Source: Solibacillus sp. FSL K6-1523
Lineage (GTDB): Bacteria; Bacillota; Bacilli; Bacillales_A; Planococcaceae
Direction: 5' to 3'
Length of the DNA: 64,000 nt
Assembly (NCBI RefSeq): GCF_038005225.1
Contig: NZ_JBBOSU010000001.1
Span: forward strand, 1,104,001 to 1,168,000
Position numbers and translations under genes: made by a program. The notes beneath the pieces were generated by a model, which saw nothing but the letters and a program-made list of their open reading frames with translations, ran no database searches and was not told the origin of the DNA. Positions 18,911-29,306 of this stretch are shown here, piece after piece (position 1 is the stretch's first letter; each line of letters opens with the position of its first letter).

Positions 18911-19819
18911 ATGAAAAGAATATATAAAATTGTAGTAATACTAATATTCGTTACGATTGGCGCAGTTGCTTCCGTATTTTTTACAATCTATCATGACATT
19001 AAAACGACCGCAAATGAAATGTATATCCCAGTCATTGCTGAGTTACCCGCATCTAGGGAAGTAGTAGTGGATGTAGATTTAGGCGACCCTTTTTCAGCAC
19101 TTATTTTAGGCGTGGATGAACGACAAGGGGACTCGGGACGTTCTGACACCATGATTGTTTTAACGGTGAATCCATCATTAGAAACGACAAAACTATTAAG
19201 TATTCCGCGTGATACGTATTCGGAAATTATCGGGAAAAACATGCAAGACAAAATTAATCATGCATACGCCTTTGGTGGGATTGAAATGTCAGTGAAAAGC
19301 GTGGAACATTTATTAGATATCCCGATTGACTACGTCGCAAAAATCAATATGGAAAGCTTTGTTGAGCTGATTGATATTGTGGGAGATATTTCGGTTGAAA
19401 ATAAATTAGACTTTGAATACGAAGGGCAACATTTTCAAAAAGGTCTATTACAACTTGATGGTGAAAGTGCATTAAAATATGTTCGCATGCGTTACGATGA
19501 TCCAGAAGGAGATTTTGGAAGACAAAATCGGCAAAAACAAATTATTCAAGGAGTCATGCAAAATAGTTTGCATGTCAATACCATTTTGAATTATAAATCG
19601 ATATTAAAAACAATGGAAAACAATGTTGAAACAAATGTAATGCTAGATGAGATGCTAGCGATGCGTAAAAATTATTCGACTAGCTTTAAGAACATTGAGC
19701 AACTTTATTTAATAAATGGTACAGGAAAAAAGATGAACGGCATTTATTATTATTTAGTAAATGATACAGAACTCAAATTATTACAAGAGACATTAAAAAA
19801 ACATTTAGCACTCGATTAA
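18911..19819 (+). CDS. LytR-CpsA-Psr (LCP) family glycopolymer transferase
   Basis: LCP proteins transfer glycopolymers from a lipid carrier to peptidoglycan. The 302-residue protein has one N-terminal membrane anchor (about 5-26) and the extracellular LCP domain, with GVDERQGDSGRSDTMIV, LSIPRDTY and YVRMRYDDPEGDFGRQNRQK carrying the conserved Arg and Asp residues. ATG 18911 is preferred over an upstream in-frame start at 18866 because GGAGGGGTGCG precedes it. In the context of this island it is the likely attachment enzyme for the capsule. Confidence 0.92.
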   Translation: MKRIYKIVVILIFVTIGAVASVFFTIYHDIKTTANEMYIPVIAELPASREVVVDVDLGDPFSALILGVDERQGDSGRSDTMIVLTVNPSLETTKLLSIPRDTYSEIIGKNMQDKINHAYAFGGIEMSVKSVEHLLDIPIDYVAKINMESFVELIDIVGDISVENKLDFEYEGQHFQKGLLQLDGESALKYVRMRYDDPEGDFGRQNRQKQIIQGVMQNSLHVNTILNYKSILKTMENNVETNVMLDEMLAMRKNYSTSFKNIEQLYLINGTGKKMNGIYYYLVNDTELKLLQETLKKHLALD

Positions 19820-19978
19820 AGATGAAAACCTTAGCCCATCTGTAGCAATTGAAACTCCCTACTTACGGTGTCATAAAACGCCTAACCCCAGCAATCACAC
19901 TCGAAAAATAAACACTACTAACTTACACAAACATCCAACTAAGCGCGATTTAATAAGAATAAAACCTATAAGCATGAA

Positions 19979-21292
19979 ATGAGTGAAAATATGGTCAATA
20001 GATTACTTGCAAATATGAGTTTAGATGAATCATTAATTGGTATACATGTGAACTGGTCTATGTATTTTCCGACAGTCGCACTTATACACAGGCATTTAGA
20101 AAATGTTCCGGAGCAATTGAATGGCTGGGTAGATGATCCGTTACAGCAAAGCCCGAAACTGATTCAAGCTATTAATGAAACCGCACACGAAATCCAATTA
20201 AATGCGGATGTATTAGTGGTAGTTGGTATAGGTGGCTCTTATTTAGGGGCAAAGGCGGTACAAGATGCTTTAACACCGTATTTTGGACTGCAAGAAAATG
20301 GTGTAGAAGTGCTCTATGTTGGTCACAATTTGAGTGGCACGTATATGAAGCAACTTATCAATCATCTGCATAATAAAGAAGTTTATATGAATGTTATTTC
20401 AAAGTCTGGTGAAACGATGGAAACGATGCTAGCTTTTCGCGTACTTCGAAACTATATGAAAAATCGATATGGCAATACGCACAACAATCGAATCATCGTC
20501 ACAACAGAATCAAATAATGGGTCTTTGAAGAAAATTGCTGACCAAAACCAATATCGAACATTTGCAATCCCATCCAATATTGGTGGACGTTATTCCGTAT
20601 TAACACCAGCAGGGTTACTTCCGATTGCTACGGCAGGAATTGATATTAATCAGTTATTAGAAGGGGCAAAAGATGCAGCTATTCACTTTAAGGAAGAGCA
20701 AGTGGAGCGCAATATGGCTTACCGTTATGCTGTTATTCGCTATGAGCTGTATAAAAAAGGATATCAAATGGAATTACTCGCATGTTTTGAACCTTCTTTA
20801 GCAAAGTTGCAGCAGTGGTGGCAGCAACTATTTGCTGAAAGTGAGGGCAAGGAGCAAAAAGGGCTATTTCCTAGTTCTGTTTGTTATTCTTCCGATTTGC
20901 ATTCAATGGGTCAGTTTATTCAAGATGGGAGTCCGATATTATTCGAAACGTTGCTTCATTTTAATGAAGTTGATATGGATTATTTCTTGCCAATTGAAGA
21001 ACGCGATGAAGATGCGCTCAATTATTTAACAGATAAAAGTTTTAATGAAATTAATACAGTTGCAAAAGAAGGGGTGACTGCTGCTCATGCAGATGCAGGT
21101 GTCCCGATTATTCAAATTCAGCTAAAAAAGCTCGACGCATATCATTTCGGTTTTCTGTTGTATTTTTTTATGAAGGCATGCGCAATGAGTGCCTATTTAT
21201 TAAAGGTAAATCCATTTGATCAACCAGGAGTAGAGCAATACAAAATAAAAACGCTCGAATTGCTCATTAACAGCGTCATATACAAAAATTAA
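19979..21292 (+). CDS. pgi: Glucose-6-phosphate isomerase (polysaccharide-island paralogue)
   Basis: The product interconverts glucose 6-phosphate and fructose 6-phosphate. Both PGI signatures are visible: SNIGGRYSVLTPAG (about residue 200) and FDQPGVEQYK (about 415), and the catalytic Glu region FAESEGKEQKG. At 437 residues it is slightly shorter than B. subtilis Pgi (450), mainly at the ends. The start is uncertain: no good ribosome site precedes ATG 19979, and ATG 19991 is an alternative. Its location between capsule genes suggests supply of Fru-6-P for GDP-mannose or Glc-6-P for UDP-glucose, as pgi copies do in Acinetobacter capsule loci. Whether it is the only pgi cannot be told here. 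Confidence 0.9.
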   Translation: MSENMVNRLLANMSLDESLIGIHVNWSMYFPTVALIHRHLENVPEQLNGWVDDPLQQSPKLIQAINETAHEIQLNADVLVVVGIGGSYLGAKAVQDALTPYFGLQENGVEVLYVGHNLSGTYMKQLINHLHNKEVYMNVISKSGETMETMLAFRVLRNYMKNRYGNTHNNRIIVTTESNNGSLKKIADQNQYRTFAIPSNIGGRYSVLTPAGLLPIATAGIDINQLLEGAKDAAIHFKEEQVERNMAYRYAVIRYELYKKGYQMELLACFEPSLAKLQQWWQQLFAESEGKEQKGLFPSSVCYSSDLHSMGQFIQDGSPILFETLLHFNEVDMDYFLPIEERDEDALNYLTDKSFNEINTVAKEGVTAAHADAGVPIIQIQLKKLDAYHFGFLLYFFMKACAMSAYLLKVNPFDQPGVEQYKIKTLELLINSVIYKN

Positions 21293-21389
21293 AGGTATGC
21301 CTTGGATCACCTAAAAATTAAAGTGGCTTAGCAAACATAACGGATGTAGCAATAATCGTTAATTCAATGTAAAAAAGGAGGACTATTAG

Positions 21390-22124
21390 ATGAAAAAAAG
21401 ATTTGAAGTACACACACATACTGCATATTCACATGATAGTTTGTTAAATAAATGGTTGTATTTATTTATGTTAAAACGTAGAGGGATCGATGTCGTAGCG
21501 ATTACAGATCATAATGAAATTGCTGGGGCATTACGATATCGTAAATTTTTAGAGAAATATAATATAGCGGTCGTTATTGGAGAAGAAATTTTTACAGAAA
21601 AAGGCGAGGTTATTGGACTGTTTCTTCAGGAAAAAATTGAGCCAGGATTACCGGTGAGAGAAACGATGTTACAAATTAGACGGCAGGGTGGACTTGTGTA
21701 TATTCCACATCCATATGATGAACAAAGATATCAAACAGTATTACCAGAAATTGAAATTAGCAAAAATATCGATTTAATCGATCTTATTGAAATTCATAAT
21801 GGGAGAAATAGCGAAAGTTACTTTTCAGAAAAACAATTTTTAATAGCTAAAAAATATCCAAAATTGCAGCGGCTAGTTGGAAGTGATGCACATACTTTTT
21901 TTGAGCTAGGTCGAAATTATAATTTGATTCCTAACTTTCGAAATGCCGAACAATTCATGCGGAGTGTCCCATCTGTTGTGCATGTGAAGCAGCCGTGTAT
22001 ACCACAGGCATATAAGGTGACGAAATGGGTGACAGCTATTAAAAAATTGAGGCAGGGACATTTTACTGAAGTGAGAATGATGCTTTTTGGAAAAGTGAAG
22101 CAAGGTAAACAGAGGATTGAGTAA
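21390..22124 (+). CDS. PHP-domain metal-dependent phosphoesterase
   Basis: The 244-residue protein shows PHP metal-binding motifs in order: VHTHTAYSHDS (H8, H10), ITDHNE, GEEI, PHPYD and GSDAHT. Substrate is not known; relatives hydrolyse nucleotides or phosphoryl-sugars or act as phosphatases. The last ~35 residues are basic (KKLRQGHFTEVRMMLFGKVKQ is typical) and could contact membrane or nucleic acid. It has a strong AAAGGAGGAC site and is closed by a terminator, forming the last gene before ymdB. Confidence 0.8.
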   Translation: MKKRFEVHTHTAYSHDSLLNKWLYLFMLKRRGIDVVAITDHNEIAGALRYRKFLEKYNIAVVIGEEIFTEKGEVIGLFLQEKIEPGLPVRETMLQIRRQGGLVYIPHPYDEQRYQTVLPEIEISKNIDLIDLIEIHNGRNSESYFSEKQFLIAKKYPKLQRLVGSDAHTFFELGRNYNLIPNFRNAEQFMRSVPSVVHVKQPCIPQAYKVTKWVTAIKKLRQGHFTEVRMMLFGKVKQGKQRIE

Positions 22125-22134
22125 AGAAATGACT

Positions 22135-22170
22135 AAATTACCCTTTGGAATTTTCGAAGGGTAATTTTTT
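22135..22170 (+). terminator. Intrinsic terminator after the PHP gene
   Basis: AAATTACCCTT pairs with AAGGGTAATTT around a short loop and runs into TTTT. Confidence 0.87.
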
Positions 22171-22261
22171 ACTTTGCTCTATTAGATTCTAGCGCGGTTT
22201 GCGTTTTCAATCATTTAAATGCTAAAATAAATGCTACAAGATAGAAAGTGTGGTTATACAA

Positions 22262-23059
22262 ATGAAGGTTTTATTTATCGGCGATATCGTCGGTTCGATA
22301 GGTCGTGACGCAGTAGAAAAATATTTGCCGCGTTTAAAGAGAAAGTATGCAATAGATGTTGTTATTGCAAATGGTGAAAATGCTGCGGCAGGTCGCGGTA
22401 TTACACGTGCCATTTATAATGATTTATTACAAATGGGTGTGGATGTTATTACGATGGGTAACCATACGTGGGACAACAAAGACATTTTTGATTTTATCGA
22501 TGATGCGGACTACTTAATTCGTCCAGCGAACTTCTCAAAAGATGCGCCAGGTAAAGGGATGACACAAGTATCGAAAAATGGCGTCACAATTTCAGTTATT
22601 AATCTTCATGGTCGCGTTTTCTTACCACCTCATGAAGATCCGTTTGCGATGGCAGAAGAGTTAGTTGCGGAAGCACGCAAAACATCTCCATTAGTATTTG
22701 TCGATTTTCATGCGGAGGCAACGAGTGAAAAGATTGCACTAGGCTGGCATTTAGATGGGCGTGCATCCGTTGTAGTAGGTACGCATACGCATGTACAAAC
22801 AGCAGACAATCGTATTTACCCAGGAGGTACTGCTTATATTACCGATGTTGGTATGACGGGCCCGTACGATGAAATTTTAGGTATGGGGAAAGAAAATGTC
22901 CTGTATAAATTCCAAACGAACATGCCCGTACGTTATGAAGTACCGAAAAAAGGCCGTGAAGTATTAAGCGCATTTTTTGTCGAGTTAGATGATAAAACAG
23001 GAAAAGCTGTACGTCACGAACGTGTATATATTAATGAAGACAATCCGTTTCAGCCATAA
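22262..23059 (+). CDS. ymdB: YmdB family 2',3'-cyclic nucleotide phosphodiesterase / metallophosphoesterase
   Basis: This calcineurin-like phosphodiesterase of the TIGR00282 family has 265 residues, with FIGDIVG, NGENAAAGRG, MGNHTWDNK, DFHAEATSEK and GTHTHVQTAD motifs for the two-metal site. In B. subtilis YmdB hydrolyses cyclic nucleotides and controls biofilm and motility cell fate. ATG 22262 is chosen because the family starts with M-[KR]-x-L-F-I-G-D; an in-frame GTG at 22250 would add four residues. Normally it lies directly between rny and spoVS; here it is surrounded by polysaccharide genes on both sides. Confidence 0.95.
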   Translation: MKVLFIGDIVGSIGRDAVEKYLPRLKRKYAIDVVIANGENAAAGRGITRAIYNDLLQMGVDVITMGNHTWDNKDIFDFIDDADYLIRPANFSKDAPGKGMTQVSKNGVTISVINLHGRVFLPPHEDPFAMAEELVAEARKTSPLVFVDFHAEATSEKIALGWHLDGRASVVVGTHTHVQTADNRIYPGGTAYITDVGMTGPYDEILGMGKENVLYKFQTNMPVRYEVPKKGREVLSAFFVELDDKTGKAVRHERVYINEDNPFQP

Positions 23060-23086
23060 ATAAAGAATACAAAATTTTACTAAATG

Positions 23087-23146
23087 AAACACCTTTCGTT
23101 GAATAGGATGGGGCGAATCCATCCTTCTTCGAGAAGGTGTTTTTTT
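23087..23146 (+). terminator. Branched intrinsic terminator after ymdB
   Basis: The outer arms AAACACCTT and AAGGTGTTT enclose a second hairpin GGATGG/CCATCC, and a T run follows. Confidence 0.82.
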
Positions 23147-23256
23147 GTCAGATGATAAATTATCAATTAGGAATATAGTAGATAAATCATTCATAAACTA
23201 TTTAATACTGTTAATATACAAGATTCTAATGTGAAAAATGAGCTGGGGGTATAGGG

Positions 23257-24264
23257 ATGAATGTCCTAGTTACTGGTGGTGCAGGTTATATAGGCATCCA
23301 CACATGTGTTGCTTTATTGGAAAAAGGGCACACCGTTATTGTTGCTGATAATTTTTGCAATAGTACGGTAGATAGCGTAAATAAGGCAATGGAAATTACA
23401 AGTAAGGAAATTGTTTTTTACCATATCGATGTGACGGATGAGCAGGCGCTAGAATCTATTTTTTCACAACATAAAATAGATGGTGTCATTCATTTTGCAG
23501 GTTTAAAAGCAGTGGGCGAATCTATAATGCTCCCTTTAACTTATTATTTTAATAATATTGTCAGCACAATGTTACTTGCGAAAGTTTGTCTAAAACATCA
23601 AGTGAATCGATTTATATTTAGTTCATCTGCAACCGTTTATGGAGAACAAAAGGTACCCTTTATAGAAACTTTGGAACCCTTACCTACAACCAATCCATAT
23701 GGAGAAACAAAAGCAATGAGTGAACGTATTTTAACAGATATTGCAAAAGCGAATCCCACTTTCTCAGTATCCTTACTTAGATATTTCAATCCAATTGGAG
23801 CCCACCCAAGTGGACTGATTGGTGAGGCACCAAATGGAATTCCAAATAATTTAATGCCGTATATCACTCAAGTAGCAAGCGGAAAACGAGAAAAATTGAG
23901 TGTTTTTGGCAATGACTTTTTTACCGTTGATGGCACCGGTGTTCGTGATTATATTCATGTAATGGATTTAGCAGAAGGGCATGTTGCCGCACTAGATAAC
24001 CTTACAGCAGGTGTTCATATTTATAATTTAGGAACAGGGCAAGGCACGAGTGTTTTACAATTGATTCAAGCATTTGAAGAAGCAAATAGGCTTGAAATCC
24101 CTTATGAAATTGTTAATAGGAGACCAGGTGACATTTCTAGCAGCTACGCGAATGTATCAAAAGCGAAACGCGAATTAAGTTGGACAGCAAAACACGATAT
24201 TACCGCGATGTGCAGAGACGCGTGGCGATTTGAAAACAATAGAGAACAAATAAAGATACGATAG
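23257..24264 (+). CDS. galE: UDP-glucose 4-epimerase
   Basis: GalE interconverts UDP-glucose and UDP-galactose. The 335-residue extended SDR has GGAGYIGIHT at the N-terminus, SSSATVYGE, the YGETK catalytic Tyr-x-x-x-Lys pair and RYFNPIGAHPSG, all typical of GalE. It starts at ATG 23257 behind GGGGGTATAGGG. It opens the main block of the polysaccharide cluster and supplies UDP-Gal (or UDP-GalNAc if substrate range is broad). Confidence 0.94.
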   Translation: MNVLVTGGAGYIGIHTCVALLEKGHTVIVADNFCNSTVDSVNKAMEITSKEIVFYHIDVTDEQALESIFSQHKIDGVIHFAGLKAVGESIMLPLTYYFNNIVSTMLLAKVCLKHQVNRFIFSSSATVYGEQKVPFIETLEPLPTTNPYGETKAMSERILTDIAKANPTFSVSLLRYFNPIGAHPSGLIGEAPNGIPNNLMPYITQVASGKREKLSVFGNDFFTVDGTGVRDYIHVMDLAEGHVAALDNLTAGVHIYNLGTGQGTSVLQLIQAFEEANRLEIPYEIVNRRPGDISSSYANVSKAKRELSWTAKHDITAMCRDAWRFENNREQIKIR

Positions 24265-24517
24265 ATGAGCGAAAAGTATTTTCAGTGCCCAATACCCATA
24301 AAGTCAGAATATTAAACATAATAGGAATATAGCTATTCAATCAAAGCATATATTGAAAAGGAATAATATTACTAGTGAATAGTTTTAAATGAAAGAAATA
24401 AACAAACATGAAAATATTGTTCCATACACTCTTAATTAGTAGAAGTGAAATATGGAAACAAGTGTACATGATAGATAGTTTCAGCTTTCTCAATATGAAA
24501 GATCAGGAGGGTGTTTT

Positions 24518-25486
24518 TTGAAAAAAATAAAAAAGGCAATTATTCCTGCAGCGGGCATGGGGACGCGGTTTTTACCAGCAACAAAAGCGATGCCTAAAGA
24601 AATGTTGCCAATTATTGATCGACCTACAATTGAGTATATTGTAGAAGAAGCAATCTTATCTGGTATTGAAGATATTATTATCGTAACAGGAAAAGGTAAA
24701 AGAGCTATTGAAGATCACTTCGATCGGAATTTTGAGTTGGAACAAAATCTAAAAGATAAAGGGAAGTTCGACCTTTTAGAAAAAGTGAATAAATCTTCAA
24801 ATATTAACATTCACTATATCCGTCAAAAAGAGCCTAAAGGATTAGGGCATGCAATATGGTGTGCACGGAAATTTATAGGGAATGAGCCGTTTGCTGTCCT
24901 ATTAGGGGACGATATTGTCCAAGCAGATATTCCATGTACAAAACAATTAATGGATCAGTATGAATTAACGAATAGTTCAATCATAGGTGTACAGCAAGTA
25001 GCATATGAAGATACAAACCGCTATGGCATTATCGACCCCATTAAAAATGAAGATGGCATGTATCGAGTTCGAAAATTTGTTGAAAAACCAGAACAAGGAA
25101 CGGCACCATCAGATTTAGCGATCATGGGGCGCTATGTGTTAATGCCAGAAATATTTGATTTACTAGAAAAACAAGAGGTGGGTGCTTGTGGTGAAATCCA
25201 ATTGACAGACGCGATTCAAAAGTTAAACGAAATCCAATCTGTATATGCATATAACTTCAAAGGGAAACGGTATGATATCGGGGAACAGCTTGGGTTTATT
25301 CGTACAACAATTGAGTTTGCACTAAGAAATAATGAGCATGGTCCAGATATATTAAAAATGCTCGAGAAGATTATACTTGATAATAGGGAATTGAAACAAA
25401 AAACAGCCACAACAATTGCACGAACGGCGAAGAAAGATACGATTGTTGTGACCGAATATAACGTACCAGTTGGCACGAAAGATTGA
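24518..25486 (+). CDS. galU: UTP--glucose-1-phosphate uridylyltransferase
   Basis: GalU makes UDP-glucose. The 322-residue protein has the nucleotidyltransferase start [23 protein letters not shown], shown here as [18 protein letters not shown], plus VEKPEQG and GRYVLMP motifs. TTG 24518 lies behind a strong AGGAGGGTG. The last ~30 residues are Thr/Lys-rich. It can act as precursor supplier for GalE and the glucosyl steps. Confidence 0.95.
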   Translation: MKKIKKAIIPAAGMGTRFLPATKAMPKEMLPIIDRPTIEYIVEEAILSGIEDIIIVTGKGKRAIEDHFDRNFELEQNLKDKGKFDLLEKVNKSSNINIHYIRQKEPKGLGHAIWCARKFIGNEPFAVLLGDDIVQADIPCTKQLMDQYELTNSSIIGVQQVAYEDTNRYGIIDPIKNEDGMYRVRKFVEKPEQGTAPSDLAIMGRYVLMPEIFDLLEKQEVGACGEIQLTDAIQKLNEIQSVYAYNFKGKRYDIGEQLGFIRTTIEFALRNNEHGPDILKMLEKIILDNRELKQKTATTIARTAKKDTIVVTEYNVPVGTKD

Positions 25487-25599
25487 CTGCTGGAAACAAT
25501 CAATCTTGTTGAATTATACCATAATTAATGTTGTTGGAAATGCTAAAAATATACAAAACTTTTTATAAATGAACTGGAGCTAAAAGATTAAGTCACTCA

Positions 25600-25644
<45 letters not shown>

Positions 25645-25672
25645 CGATTAATAGAAAGTTGGTGAATCCATT

Positions 25673-26374
25673 TTGTCCAGTATTACTTCGAAAGAACCGT
25701 CAAATAGAGAAAAGTCTACAGTGTTTTCAATAGAAAATCCGAATCAAAAAGTGCTAATAAACAATAGAAAAGGTTATTTAATTAGCAAACGCGTAACGGA
25801 TGTTATTTGTTCTTTACTTAGTCTTATTGTATTAACACCTATTTTTTTTATTATTGTCCTTCTGATTAGAATAGAAGATCGTAATTGTCCGGCGATATTC
25901 AAACAAATTCGTATTGGTCAAGATGGTAAACCATTTTATATGTATAAATTTCGTTCGATGGTAACGAATGCAGAGACATTAAAAGTTTATTTATTACATC
26001 AAAATGAAGCAACAGGTCCAGTTTTTAAAATGAAGGATGACCCAAGAGTTACAAAAGTTGGGCGATTTTTACGGAAAACAAGTTTGGATGAATTACCGCA
26101 ACTGTTGAATGTATTAAAAGGCGAAATGAGTTTAGTCGGTCCAAGGCCACCCCTACAAGAAGAAGTGAAGCAATATACAAGTTATGAAAGACAACGATTA
26201 AATGTTACGCCAGGACTTACGTGTTATTGGCAAGTTAGTGGACGCAGTAATTTAGGTTTTGAACAATGGATGGATTTGGACATGAAATATATTCGTGAAA
26301 GAAACTATTTAGTAGATAGTAAGCTCATTATAAAGACAATCTTTGTGTTATTCGGTTCAAAAGATGCGTATTAA
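25673..26374 (+). CDS. Initiating polyprenyl-phosphate sugar-1-phosphate transferase
   Basis: The product transfers a sugar-1-phosphate to undecaprenyl phosphate, the first step of the repeat unit. The 233-residue Bac_transf protein has one membrane segment (about 40-65), then [20 protein letters not shown] and the catalytic [21 protein letters not shown] region (Asp-Glu pair and PRP). It is the short, single-membrane-helix type. It starts with TTG 25673 behind AAAGTTGGTG, after the AAAT microsatellite. The first sugar (Glc, Gal or an acetamido sugar) cannot be read from sequence. Confidence 0.93.
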   Translation: MSSITSKEPSNREKSTVFSIENPNQKVLINNRKGYLISKRVTDVICSLLSLIVLTPIFFIIVLLIRIEDRNCPAIFKQIRIGQDGKPFYMYKFRSMVTNAETLKVYLLHQNEATGPVFKMKDDPRVTKVGRFLRKTSLDELPQLLNVLKGEMSLVGPRPPLQEEVKQYTSYERQRLNVTPGLTCYWQVSGRSNLGFEQWMDLDMKYIRERNYLVDSKLIIKTIFVLFGSKDAY

Positions 26375-26388
26375 AAGGTGGCGCTAAT

Positions 26389-27339
26389 ATGGAATTGACT
26401 GCAAAAATTTATGTAGCGGGGCATAGAGGATTAGTTGGATCAGCGCTTGTTCGGAAACTACAAGAAAAAGGTTATACGAATCTAGTCTATCGAACAAGTG
26501 AAAAGGTGGATTTGAGGAATAGCGATCATGTGTTAGCCTTCTTTGAAGAGGAAAAGCCAGAGTATGTCTTTCTTGCTGCTGCAAAAGTAGGAGGAATCGT
26601 TGCGAATAATGCGTATCCTGCTAACTTCATTCGAGATAATTTACTTATTCAAATGAATGTAATCGACGCAGCGTATCAATATGGCGTAAAAAAATTACTG
26701 TTTCTTGGCAGTACTTGCATCTATCCGAAATTTGCACCACAGCCCATTAATGAAGCGTGTTTAATGACGGGGAGTTTAGAGCCGACGAACGAGGCGTATG
26801 CCATTGCCAAAATTGCGGGCATCAAAATGTGTGAAGCGTATAACAAACAGTATGGAACAAACTATATTTCTGTTATGCCAACGAATTTATATGGGCCGAA
26901 TGATAATTTTGATTTGGAGACATCTCATGTTCTGCCTGCTTTAATGAGTAAGTTCCATGCAGCCAAAGTCACTAACCAACGTACTGTTGAAGTTTGGGGA
27001 ACCGGTACGCCACGAAGGGAATTTCTACATTCCGAAGATTTGGCCGATGCATTAATCTACTTAATGCAATCTTATGATGAAAATCAATTAATCAACGTCG
27101 GTGTTGGAAAAGATATATCGATTCAAGCATTAGCTGAAAAAATTAAAGAAGTAGTAGGGTTTGAAGGACAGATTGAATTTAATACAACGAAGCCAGATGG
27201 AACGCCACGAAAATTAGTAGATGTTACAAAAATAAATGAGCTTGGCTGGCAAGCATCGATTTCATTAGATGAAGGGTTAAAAAAAGTATACGATTGGTTT
27301 TTAAATCATGTAGAAAATACAGTAAATGTCCGGAATTAG
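26389..27339 (+). CDS. fcl: GDP-L-fucose synthase
   Basis: The enzyme converts GDP-4-keto-6-deoxymannose to GDP-L-fucose (epimerase and reductase). The 316-residue extended SDR has [13 protein letters not shown] at the N-terminus, the LGSTCIYPK segment (Ser, Cys) and YAIAKIAG with the Tyr-x-x-x-Lys pair, and LYGPNDNFD. It is followed by gmd, which makes its substrate. ATG 26389 lies behind AAAGGTGGCG. Confidence 0.94.
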   Translation: MELTAKIYVAGHRGLVGSALVRKLQEKGYTNLVYRTSEKVDLRNSDHVLAFFEEEKPEYVFLAAAKVGGIVANNAYPANFIRDNLLIQMNVIDAAYQYGVKKLLFLGSTCIYPKFAPQPINEACLMTGSLEPTNEAYAIAKIAGIKMCEAYNKQYGTNYISVMPTNLYGPNDNFDLETSHVLPALMSKFHAAKVTNQRTVEVWGTGTPRREFLHSEDLADALIYLMQSYDENQLINVGVGKDISIQALAEKIKEVVGFEGQIEFNTTKPDGTPRKLVDVTKINELGWQASISLDEGLKKVYDWFLNHVENTVNVRN

Positions 27340-27353
27340 TAGGGGGGAATTAC

Positions 27354-28430
27354 ATGAAAAAGGCTTTGATCACAGGTGTAACCGGGCAAGATGGTTCTTT
27401 TTTAGCAGAGTTTTTGTTAGAAAAAGGCTATGAAGTACACGGGATTATTCGTCGTAGTTCTTCTTACAATCAAGAAAGATTAGAAGGTCTTTTATCTGAA
27501 CACTCAAAAGTATTCGTAAATCACAAGAACTTTCATCTTCACTACGGTGACGTGACAGATGCCTTGAATATTACTCAGCTAATTGGTGCAATCCAACCGG
27601 ATGAAATTTATAATTTAGCCGCTCAATCACATGTCCACGTTTCGTTTGAGATGCCAAGTTATACATTGGATGTCGATGCGAAAGGAACATTAAATATTTT
27701 AGAAGCGACGCGTATTCTTGATCTAACTGAAAAAACGAGAATTTATCAAGCGTCCACTTCTGAATTGTTTGGGGAAGTTCAAGAAGTACCACAAAAAGAG
27801 ACAACCCCATTTTATCCACGCTCTCCATATGGGGTTGCTAAAATTTATGGCTACTGGATCACGAAAAACTATCGTGAATCATATAACATGTTTGCAGTGA
27901 ATGGCATATTGTTTAACCATGAATCTGAACGACGTGGTGAAACGTTTGTGACAAGAAAAATAACGTTAGCAGCTGCACGAATTACACAAGGAAAACAAAA
28001 AACATTACAATTGGGGAATTTAAACTCTTTGCGTGATTGGGGCTATGCGAAAGACTATGTAGAATGTATGTGGTTAATTTTGCAGCACGATCAACCAGAA
28101 GACTTTGTTATCGCAACAGGTGAAATGCATAGTGTCCGAGAGTTTGTCGAACTGGCATTTAAACATGTCGGGATCGAATTGGAATGGGATGGAAAAGGCA
28201 TTGAGGAAAAAGGAATCAATAAATCTACAGGTGAAGTCGTAGTAGAAGTGGATCCGAAATATTTCCGCCCAGCAGAAGTGCACCAATTATTAGGGGATCC
28301 TACAAAAGCGCGGACGTTATTAGGCTGGAATCCGACGAAAACGTCATTTGAGAAATTGGTAGAAATAATGGTTCGTCATGATGTAGAAAAAGTGTCAAAT
28401 GAATGGCGCTTATTCGAGATGTTTGATTAG
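27354..28430 (+). CDS. gmd: GDP-mannose 4,6-dehydratase
   Basis: Gmd makes GDP-4-keto-6-deoxy-D-mannose from GDP-mannose. The 358-residue protein has [19 protein letters not shown] (NADP site), the STSELFGEV active-site stretch, [10 protein letters not shown] with the Tyr-x-x-x-Lys pair and [12 protein letters not shown] 27354 lies after AGGGGGGAATTAC; an earlier in-frame ATG at 27294 would overlap fcl by 46 bases and lacks a ribosome site. With manC and fcl it gives a complete GDP-Man to GDP-Fuc path. Confidence 0.96.
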   Translation: MKKALITGVTGQDGSFLAEFLLEKGYEVHGIIRRSSSYNQERLEGLLSEHSKVFVNHKNFHLHYGDVTDALNITQLIGAIQPDEIYNLAAQSHVHVSFEMPSYTLDVDAKGTLNILEATRILDLTEKTRIYQASTSELFGEVQEVPQKETTPFYPRSPYGVAKIYGYWITKNYRESYNMFAVNGILFNHESERRGETFVTRKITLAAARITQGKQKTLQLGNLNSLRDWGYAKDYVECMWLILQHDQPEDFVIATGEMHSVREFVELAFKHVGIELEWDGKGIEEKGINKSTGEVVVEVDPKYFRPAEVHQLLGDPTKARTLLGWNPTKTSFEKLVEIMVRHDVEKVSNEWRLFEMFD

Positions 28431-28480
28431 AGTTGTGTCGAGGAACGATTAATGAGTTTTAAAGGTGGTAGAAATAATCG

Positions 28481-29299
28481 ATGCATCAAACGAATGTAAA
28501 CAATAAAATTCAATATAATTCTCACATAGATAAAAGTGAAATTCCTACATGTGAAATTATTGGCGTTCATATTGCGGCGATTAATATGAAATGGTTAATG
28601 GAATTTTTGGCTAATAATTTGCGGGGGACGTTGGAAAATATTTTAGCTGGCCAATATATATGTGTTTGTAACGTTCATGCTACAGTGATGGCTAATGAAG
28701 ATTCAGAATATAGGAGAATTCAAAATGAGAGCTTAATGTCCATTCCTGATGGAGGGCCCTTGTCCACGATTGGTAGAAGACGAGGACATAAAAATATGGA
28801 AAGAACGACTGGACCAGACCTGATGGAGGAAGTATTTAAACAGAGCGTTGAAAATGAATATAAACACTACTTTTATGGATCTACGGAAGATACATTAAAA
28901 AAAATGAACCACATTCTACAAAGGAACTACCCTGGAATTCAAATAGTAGGGATGTACAGTCCCCCATTTAGCTTACTTGAACCTAAAAAAGAGGAAGAAA
29001 TAATTAAAGAAATAAATCGTACGAATCCTGATTTTATTTGGGTTGGACTTGGAGCGCCGAAACAAGAAAGATGGATGGCATCACAACAAGGGAAAGTGAA
29101 TGGATTGATGATTGGGGTAGGGGCCGGTTTTGATTATGTTGCTACAAACATTAAGAGGGCTCCTATTTGGATGCAAAAATATAATATGGAGTGGTTTTAT
29201 CGGTTGATACAAGAACCGAAAAGGCTTTTCAAGAGATATGTAGTTACGAACATTAAGTTTATCTATTACGTAATATTAGATAGTTTTAGTAAGGGTTGA
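28481..29299 (+). CDS. WecG/TagA/CpsF family glycosyltransferase
   Basis: The 272-residue GT26 enzyme shows the family blocks CVCNVHATVMAN, IPDGGPLSTIGRRRG, GPDLMEEV, GSTEDTLKKM and the highly conserved VGLGAPKQERWM and GVGAGFDYVA. Family members add a second sugar (ManNAc, ManNAcA or others) onto a lipid-linked first sugar. The first ~25 residues are not family-like and ATG 28481 could be followed by a later start. ATTCG-rich leader has AAAGGTGGTAG as ribosome site. Confidence 0.88.
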   Translation: MHQTNVNNKIQYNSHIDKSEIPTCEIIGVHIAAINMKWLMEFLANNLRGTLENILAGQYICVCNVHATVMANEDSEYRRIQNESLMSIPDGGPLSTIGRRRGHKNMERTTGPDLMEEVFKQSVENEYKHYFYGSTEDTLKKMNHILQRNYPGIQIVGMYSPPFSLLEPKKEEEIIKEINRTNPDFIWVGLGAPKQERWMASQQGKVNGLMIGVGAGFDYVATNIKRAPIWMQKYNMEWFYRLIQEPKRLFKRYVVTNIKFIYYVILDSFSKG

Positions 29300-29306
29300 T
29301 GGATTA

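Noticed and set aside
25479-25507. Hairpin AAGATTGA/TCAATCTT over the galU stop codon as terminator
   Set aside because: The 8-bp stem has a 13-base loop and no T run after it.
27294-27353. Upstream start for gmd giving 20 more residues
   Set aside because: It overlaps fcl, has no ribosome site, and the family begins at the [14 protein letters not shown] start at 27354.
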